From Hermatobates lingyangjiaoensis (Eukaryota > Arthropoda > Insecta > Hemiptera > Hermatobatidae), in contig JAPFBL010000244.1 of the NCBI GenBank assembly GCA_026182355.1, positions 676,001 through 740,000 on the forward strand: a DNA stretch of 64,000 bases, read 5' to 3'. Both the position numbers and the translations under genes were made by a program. The stretch's first letter is position 1. The number at the start of each line of letters is the position of its first letter. Positions 58,658 to 64,000 of this stretch are shown in pieces. The notes under the pieces were generated by a model. It saw only the letters and a program-made list of their open reading frames with translations. It was not told the origin of the DNA and did no database searches.

Positions 58658-59428
58658 TTTCGCAGAAATAAATCACATTACACGTACAAAAGTAAAAAAC
58701 GAACAGCCTCCTTAAACCACTTTTTTTGATTAAAGTAAACATAGAACTAAATCTAAACTTGAAATGTCGAACACAACCTTTCCAATGATTGAATAAGGAC
58801 GATTGTCAACATATTCTGTTTACTTATCACATTGACAAAGTTCAATTTAAATATCTGGTAAAACCAGTGATGCCATAGAACAGTGGAAAACGTAAAAGCA
58901 ACTATATAATTCAATCTACTTTTTTTTTTAATTCATACATATACATCTAAATAAAAATAGGCTATTCAAACACTATTTAATATTGGAACAAATAAATTTA
59001 ACTATTCCGAAAAAGTAGAACACTCCAGTTTTTATAGGTAACTTTAATTTCATTTGCAATATTCTGGTAATATTCCTAACATACTAGATACTGAAAATCT
59101 TTTTCGTTACTATTAACGAAACATTACCTCTTATAATTCATTTCTCCATCTTAAACACTTCCGTTAAAAAAAAAAACATTTATCATAAAATCAAGTTTTT
59201 TTTTTCTCGTAGGATGTGGAAAAATATGCTCAGATCCCTTAGCAAAACATCTTGCTTAGGGTATGTGGAGTTGGGAGTCCCGATCCACTAAAAAACCACA
59301 TCATATTTCCTGGCAATACCCAACACGGAAACCGTTTTCACATTACTTCATGCCGGTGCCTCAGTCCTCGTGAATAGGATTCACCTCCTCGTCCCCATTC
59401 GTTCATCTATGAATTATCATTGTCCTTA

Positions 59429-59955
59429 CCTCAAGCTTTCATTGCTCTTATGACGGAGAACCGTCTCTACAAAGCTTGAAACTTTTGACCAATTTTCTTC
59501 ACTCTGGAGCATCTTTTGAACTATAGCCTGTGGAGTAACCTCACCCAGCGATAGTATTAATCCCTGGCGCAGCACTCTCCATTTAGTACAGAAGAAGAAG
59601 GTATGCTCTGCATCGTCGTTTTCTCCCGAGCTACAGTGCCTACATTGAGGGCTACTAACTTTACCCATTCTGTGTAAATATTTTCCAAAATACCCGTGGC
59701 CAGTCAGCATCTGTGTTAAGAGGAATCCAATCTCCCCATGCTTCCTGGATGAGCCATGCAGTCCACCTGCCCCTTAACTCTTGCTCCCATCTCTCTTTCC
59801 ATTTCCTAAGGGTCACTGTTCTGGCTTGTCGTTTTGCCGCTTTTCGGTCTTCTACCGATTTTTCACCTAAATTCTTTCTCTCTTGGGCCAGCAAGTCGAT
59901 GGGAATAATTCCCGAAATGACCAATATTGCTGGCTCGAAAACAGTGCGGTAAGCA
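59429..59955 (-). pseudogene. R1-clade LINE ORF2, C-terminal fragment
   Basis: Minus strand reads YRTVFEPAILVISGIIPIDL (post-RT region), RGRWTAWLIQEAWGDWIP and, after a one-base frameshift near 59725, FLLTQMLTGHGYFGKYLHRM, then a zinc-knuckle CxxC...H....C (PQCRHC...AEHTFFFC), ending at a stop near 59428. It is 5'-truncated at about 59955, as usual for dead-on-arrival LINEs. Confidence 0.85.
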
Positions 59956-61080
59956 CATGCTACTCGTACATTTTACCAATTACGACATTAACAGTAATTA
60001 ATTACAGTCGAAAATTGTTTAAAGATTATCATTTTTACTTTACTATTTTTTTTTACAGATTTGAGATATTTGAATTTTGACGGATTTACATGTTTTGAAT
60101 TCCCCAAAGTTCTTTTAAGAAGTTTTTTTCGATAATATCTGTGGGTGTATAATCTAAACATTTAAGTAGTCGCTACAGTCTACAATCTTTGATAAAACAA
60201 ATTCATATTTTACACAAAAGTGGTCCTCTTAAGTTTAATTCTTTGGGAGTAATTATGTATGATGAGAAAGTTACATTTTTTGCCACGTGTTTTTTTTAAA
60301 AAAAATTTTCCCCCTAAACTGCTAACTCCAGAGCCTTTAAATTTTGGTTAGCATTATCATTGAAGGAACAAAAGAAGTAACTCAAAAAAATTCTCAAATT
60401 TTTTAAAAAAAAAACAAATGGAAATATTTTTTCTCAATAAAATGTAAATATTTTGACTTACGATTCTGTCTACAAGCTTGTAAGGATGACACAAGCCATA
60501 CCTTTTGACAGATGAAAATGAAATTATACTTGAAAATAAAGCACCTTAGAGGGGATGAGTTGAGGTACTTTTTTTTCTTCAAAATTACCTTAACCAAAGG
60601 GATGTTATGGTACATTCAAAAGTTTTCAGATTTATGGTTCATTAATGAACAATGAAATTTTGCCAAACAAATTGAACAGAAAATATGCAATTAAAAAAAA
60701 AGTCTGAAAATTCAAGTACCCCAAAAACTGCATATTCATCCTGGAGTAATGAATCACCTGCTATACTTGTCAAATTAGCTCTCACTTATTTACATTGACA
60801 TTCAAATTTTTCAAATGAATTGACTGAAATAAAATTTATATTTGGAAGTGTAATAAAAAAATATGAAATGATTTAATGACTTAATATGCGATGTAAGAAG
60901 AACAAAAATTCTTACATGTAAAAAATCAACCTCAATGAAATATATAATTTCTGATGATAGATTTGTCTAACAAAATACTCCAATCTATATGTTCCGCCCT
61001 TAAACAAAACTTAATATCACATGTAGATTTTGTTTTATCTAAGAAAATTATTTGTACAACATTATAAATAAGTTTGGAAA
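59956..61080. other. No gene seen
   Basis: AT-rich with A/T homopolymers; no feature that I can support. Confidence 0.5.
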
Positions 61081-61206
61081 TACAATATATATATATTACA
61101 GATTAATAATATATTGACCGTTTGATAGAGTAGATGTGTTATCTAATAGGGATTCGGTCAAATTTTCTAGGTTTAAAAATCATGATATTTAAACCTAGAA
61201 AATTTG

Positions 61207-61232
61207 ACACACACACACACACACACACACAC

Positions 61233-61264
<32 letters not shown>
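61207..61264. repeat. (AC)n microsatellite
   Basis: Runs directly into the coding sequence of the 5'-truncated LINE at 61265. Confidence 0.95.
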
Positions 61265-62558
<1,294 letters not shown>

Positions 62559-62789
62559 TAATTGTACTAAGACTTTTCCCTGTGAAATGTTTTTCATTAT
62601 GTTGACTCCTATTTTCAGTTTTTTTGGATCGATTAACTTCTTTATTTCTTGTTTAGTGTCTTCAATATGAATATTTGACTTTGGCTTAATAATTATCTTA
62701 TAACCAGCTGGTCGATCACTGTTTGTGCAGTTTTTATTTCCAAATAAAGGAATTTATTATTATCAAAGGAGGCAGATTCAAAATGCTTA

Positions 62790-63368
62790 ATGGAAGAAAT
62801 CCAGAAAAACCATGCAGACAAGTTTGAGGCAAGCATGGGAAAGAAATTAAATCCCAGGGTCAAAGTTAACTTCATACCAAAAGAAGTCAATAAAGAAAAT
62901 GCAGCAAATATTATTAAAGAGCAAAATAGTGATATTTTAACAAACACAGATTCTCTTAAGGTAGTCACATGTTACGAGACAAAATCTGCTCACAAATTTT
63001 TAATACTAGAGGTCTCCCCTGAGCTGAGAACAAAATTATTGGATAAAGGAGTTAAGTTGCTATGGAACTGGTGCAAAGTACAAGACAACATAAAAGTAAC
63101 ACGGTGCTTCAAATGTTGCAAATTTGGACACTATTCTCGAGAGTGCAAAGGAGACACTGTGTGTCCCCTCTGTGCTGAATCCCATGATATAAAAAGTTGC
63201 CATGCGGAGTTACATCAACACAAATGTAAAAACTGTGTAGTGTACAATAGCCATGTAGCTGATAGATTAAAAGTTGATTTTCGCCATTCAGCCTTAGATA
63301 AAAGCTGTCGTAGCTTCAACAAACAAGTTAATAAAATTAAAGATAATATAAACTATGGCCAACTCTAA
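62790..63368 (+). pseudogene. R1-clade LINE ORF1 (gag-like)
   Basis: Encodes a gag-like RNA-binding protein with three zinc knuckles: CFKCCKFGHYSREC (CX2CX4HX4C), CPLCAESHDIKSC and a third starting CKNC. The reading frame is open only from just after a stop near 62742, so the N-terminal part of ORF1 is missing or broken by mutation. The last codons overlap the ORF2 start by 14 bases, as in intact R1-clade elements. Confidence 0.82.
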
Positions 63369-64000
63369 TCAAAGAAACTATCACTCACTGTGCAAATACT
63401 CCTTAAGATGTGTACAAATAAACCTGCAAAAATCAATAAGAGCCACTAACAATCTCTGCAACTTCATCTCTGAAAACCAAATTGACATGGCGTTCATACA
63501 AGAACCTTACACAATCAACGGTAAAATAGCTGGATTTCCATCCAACTACGCCATCTTCGCTAAAGGACAAGAGAGAAGAAGAGCTGCAATTGTTGTTACA
63601 GCACAGGGCATAGACGCAACTCTCCTGGAGCAAATCTCCACAGACGACAGAGTGGTGGTCGACATACAGTCAGGTCCTCTCAGATTCTTTGCCTCCAGTA
63701 TCTACCTTCCCCATGATGGTAACCTAAATGATGACTTATCTGAGCTAGATAACATCATATCTATTTGCCCACCATACTTCATTCTAGCCATGGATAGTAA
63801 CTGCAGGTCAGCCACTTGGTTCGACACTTGTCGACGAACGAGAGGGGATACATGTTGGAAGAATACTTACTGTCAAAATCAGTATATACCGTCAATGAAG
63901 ACTTCGGGGTGCCTACTTTTGAAACCAATAGAGGACAGAGCAACATAGACCTAACTGTGGTCTCAAACGCATTGTTGCCATTTATACACAACTGGACAAT
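63355..64000 (+). pseudogene. R1-clade LINE ORF2 start (AP-like endonuclease)
   Basis: ATG at 63355 overlaps the ORF1 end. The endonuclease shows QINLQKS (Asn), DMAFIQEPY (catalytic Glu), SSIYLPHDG and AMDSNCRS (Asp-x-Asn). A one-base frameshift near 63830 moves the continuation to another frame, where MLEEYLLSKSVYTVNEDFGV and SNIDLTVVS follow to the window edge. Its RT lies outside the window. Probably the same Mino-like family as 61265-62392. Confidence 0.85.

Overview
The window is eukaryotic and almost certainly from an arthropod, most likely an insect. Coding exons are short and bounded by GT/AG splice sites. The intergenic DNA is very AT-rich and crowded with retroelements typical of arthropods: R1-clade LINEs, Penelope-like elements (PLEs), hAT, pogo/Tigger, mariner and Helitron pieces, and a tRNA-derived SINE whose 3' tail is the insect telomere-like repeat TTAGG/CCTAA. 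I see no bacterial operons, CRISPR array, rRNA or genuine tRNA gene. The species cannot be named from sequence alone.

Genes. (1) A plus-strand gene with an Ig-type domain has exons at 8347-8473 and 13096-13338; a signal-peptide exon at 58-141 may belong to it. (2) A minus-strand gene of unknown family occupies 17782-21810 in four consecutive, phase-compatible exons; its 5' end is not resolved. (3) A complete hormone-sensitive lipase gene (HSL/LIPE family) runs on the minus strand from 51640 to 30364. Its 12 coding exons have consistent phases, total 2064 nt (687 aa) and contain all the catalytic residues. (4) A three-exon leucine-rich-repeat gene resembling LRMDA (191 aa) lies on the minus strand from 58657 to 56541. 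HSL is a cytosolic acylglycerol/steryl-ester hydrolase; nothing in the sequence links it functionally to its neighbours.

Repeats by region. 1-4.7 kb: PLE terminal fragments separated by (AT)n tracts. 5.4-16.6 kb: pogo-like, Helitron, PLE and hAT elements and the first SINEs. 16.7-31.3 kb: minisatellite, SINEs, inverted PLE termini and a TIR element. 31.3-51.6 kb: HSL introns, which hold two long PLE inverted repeats, a mariner remnant, hAT elements with 8-bp target duplications, a 71-bp satellite and a tandem array made from an HSL splice-acceptor/exon segment. 52-57.4 kb: PLE remnants and a pogo-like element carrying a 31-bp minisatellite. 59.4-64 kb: three R1-clade LINE segments, two of them adjoining (AC)n tracts.

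The most notable signal is a set of small RNA-like motifs in the PLE termini. They have a hammerhead core (CTGANGA ... GAA), a helix II hairpin, a short self-complementary helix III and a complementary helix I. In every family one extra nucleotide sits between the CTGANGA box and helix II. I verified helix I pairing by eye in four families. Other points of interest are three separate cases where exon or transposon-end sequence has been tandemly amplified, and the telomere-repeat tail of the SINE.
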